In this document: in pieces, positions 5,947 to 6,772 of the stretch
Layout: every line of letters starts with the position of its first letter
Numbering within the stretch: position 1 is the stretch's first letter
Assembly: GCA_046154545.1 (NCBI GenBank)
Contig: JBJXGC010000007.1
Span: forward strand, 1 to 6,772
Source: JBJXGC01 sp046154545
GTDB taxonomy: Bacteria; Chloroflexota; Dehalococcoidia; Tepidiformales; Tepidiformaceae
Direction of reading: 5' to 3'
Length of the DNA: 6,772 bases
Translations under genes and position numbers: made by a program
The notes under the pieces: model-generated
Databases searched by the model: none
The model's input: the letters and a program-made list of their open reading frames with translations, nothing else
What the model was told of the DNA's origin: nothing

Positions 5947-5987
5947 TTGGGCATTCCTCACAATTCGTCGAAAAGAGAGTTGCACTG
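5947..5987. promoter_or_regulatory. 41-bp divergent gap between methyltransferase and TetR genes
   Basis: This AT-richer gap holds ribosome sites for both genes: GAGGAA on minus (5954-5959) and GAGAG on plus (5975-5979). It also contains a small palindrome TTCGTCGAA (5964-5972). It is too short for two separate promoters, so each promoter must reach into the other gene's 5' end. I see no convincing -10/-35 pair. Confidence 0.45.
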
Positions 5988-6608
5988 ATGGTGCGCAGTC
6001 CACAAGCGACAGTGTTGCCCCGGGTGTCCACTACCGGACACACCGACCCGAATTGTGCCGGTCCGCGCCCGGACCGCCGCGTCGCGAAGACGCGATCAAG
6101 CCTCGTCGCCGCGCTTACCACGCTCATCCTCGAACGCGGATACCGGCGCCTCACGGTCCAGGACATCCTTGACGGTGCGAACGTCGGCCGATCAACGTTC
6201 TACGCACACTTCCGGGACAAGGACGAATTGCTTTTGGGCAGCTTCGAGTGGCTGTTCTCGTCCCTCGAAGCGGAGGCTCCGAGCACCGGGACATCAGCCG
6301 GCTTCCCCGCGCTCGAGTTCATGCGTCACGCCGCAGACCATCGTCTCCTGCACCGCGCACTGGCGAGAGATGGCACGCTCGTCGCGCTGGTGCCGAGGCT
6401 CCAGGGACTGCTTGTACGGCGGGACCTGGCCCGCCGCGGCCTCAACCCGCACTCCCCGGAGCCCGCCGAACGGGCGCTGGCGGAAATGCGGGCCGGCGCC
6501 TTCCTCGCTCTCGTCACCTGGTGGCTTGAATCGGGTGCCTCGCTCCCGCCCGAGGAGGTTTACAAGCTGCTTCTCGACCAGTCCGGCCAACCGGCGCTCG
6601 CCCTGTGA
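5988..6608 (+). CDS. TetR/AcrR family transcriptional regulator
   Basis: The 206-residue protein has a TetR-type N-terminal DNA-binding domain: AKTRSSLVAALTTLILERGYRR (33-54) forms helix 1. The helix-turn-helix TVQDILDGANVGRSTFYAHFRDKDELL (56-82) contains the hallmark STFYAHF. The remaining residues, 85-206, would form the helical ligand-binding and dimer domain, with WW at 178-179 in a likely pocket helix. About 30 Pro/Arg-rich residues precede helix 1, longer than usual. The ATG at 5988 has GAGAG eight bases upstream; the frame is open to 5901, and a GTG at 6024 would give 194 residues. TetR proteins usually repress a divergent neighbour and themselves until a ligand binds, so the methyltransferase/DinB pair is the first candidate target. 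The P450/SDR promoter region, with its TetR-like dyad, is a second and more speculative one. Confidence 0.92.
   Translation: MVRSPQATVLPRVSTTGHTDPNCAGPRPDRRVAKTRSSLVAALTTLILERGYRRLTVQDILDGANVGRSTFYAHFRDKDELLLGSFEWLFSSLEAEAPSTGTSAGFPALEFMRHAADHRLLHRALARDGTLVALVPRLQGLLVRRDLARRGLNPHSPEPAERALAEMRAGAFLALVTWWLESGASLPPEEVYKLLLDQSGQPALAL
6024..6041. repeat. Inverted repeat in the 5' part of the TetR gene
   Basis: GTGTCC-ACTACC-GGACAC has perfect 6-bp arms and a 6-bp centre. It begins at the alternative GTG start and lies about 78 bp upstream of the methyltransferase ATG, a workable operator position for a minus-strand promoter. Confidence 0.35.
6059..6076. repeat. Second inverted repeat in the 5' part of the TetR gene
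   Basis: CGGTCCG-CGCC-CGGACCG has perfect 7-bp arms and a 4-bp centre, 17 bp after the repeat at 6024-6041 and sharing GTCC/GGAC within its arms. It encodes the Pro/Arg-rich tail before helix 1. It could be an operator or an mRNA hairpin. Confidence 0.35.
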
Positions 6609-6772
6609 GCCTGGCGGTCATCACTCGCTGTCCCTGTGGAGATCGCGCTGCCGTTCGCCCCGGGCGAGCGTCGAGACTCGGTGCGCCAGGCGGTCGCCGC
6701 CTTTCACCAGTGGGCCGAACCTCCAGGCTACGGCCTCCTCGAATACTTCAGCCGTCGCGGCAGGCACGGAGC
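6609..6772. other. Unassigned right edge; two mirrored open frames
   Basis: No recognised gene follows the TetR stop. A plus frame opens from GTG 6636 to the edge (45 complete codons, starting VEIALPFAPGERRD). A minus frame enters from the right edge and stops at TGA 6621-6623 (49 codons, with EVFEEAVAWRFGPL and ending LHRDSE). Both show about 80% GC at third positions and are codon-aligned mirror frames, so composition does not choose between them. If the minus frame is real, it converges on the TetR gene with a 12-bp gap. Neither translation is one I recognise. Confidence 0.3.

Noticed and set aside
5982..5994. GCAC-N5-GTGC dyad spanning the TetR start codon
   Set aside because: Arms of only 4 bp are expected often by chance, and extension of the arms fails on both sides.

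Overview
This is a GC-rich bacterial window with eight protein-coding genes packed at short spacing. It has no RNA genes, insertion sequences or CRISPR array that I can see. The gene mix is a Uma2-type nuclease, a soluble bacterial P450, an MFE-2-like short-chain dehydrogenase, a CaiB/BaiF CoA-transferase, a KANL3/Tex30-like hydrolase and a DinB-fold protein. Together with the very high third-position GC this suggests an environmental Chloroflexota-like or actinobacterial genome. That placement is an inference from gene families, not a phylogenetic result.

Left block (1-1734, minus strand): a Uma2 family protein that runs off the left edge (1-435), and upstream of it a cytochrome P450 (499-1734). 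Positions 1735-1902 form a divergent control region. It holds a perfect TATAAT for the P450, a TACAAT and a strong Shine-Dalgarno for the plus-strand dehydrogenase, and several GC-rich inverted repeats, one of which looks like a TetR-type operator.

Middle block (1903-4100): an SDR oxidoreductase resembling the (3R)-hydroxyacyl-CoA dehydrogenase unit of peroxisomal MFE-2 (plus) converges on a CaiB/BaiF family III CoA-transferase (minus), with 17 bp between the stop codons. P450 (oxygen insertion), CoA-transferase (activation to a CoA thioester) and SDR (oxidation of a hydroxyacyl-CoA) would fit together in breakdown of a lipid, terpenoid or sterol-like acid. The substrate cannot be read from the sequence.

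Right block (4101-6608): an alpha/beta hydrolase (plus) is divergent from the CoA-transferase and converges on a DinB-fold protein (minus, 3 bp between stops). The DinB gene is probably co-transcribed behind a class I SAM methyltransferase (minus). A TetR family regulator (plus) is divergent from the methyltransferase, with only 41 bp between the chosen starts. The last 164 bases hold no gene I can assign with confidence.

I find no clear new multi-gene system. The most useful leads are the dyad-rich P450/SDR promoter region, the inverted repeats around the TetR/methyltransferase junction, a 10-bp-stem hairpin between the convergent hydrolase and DinB genes, and a Uma2 protein with Arg where the nuclease Lys is expected.
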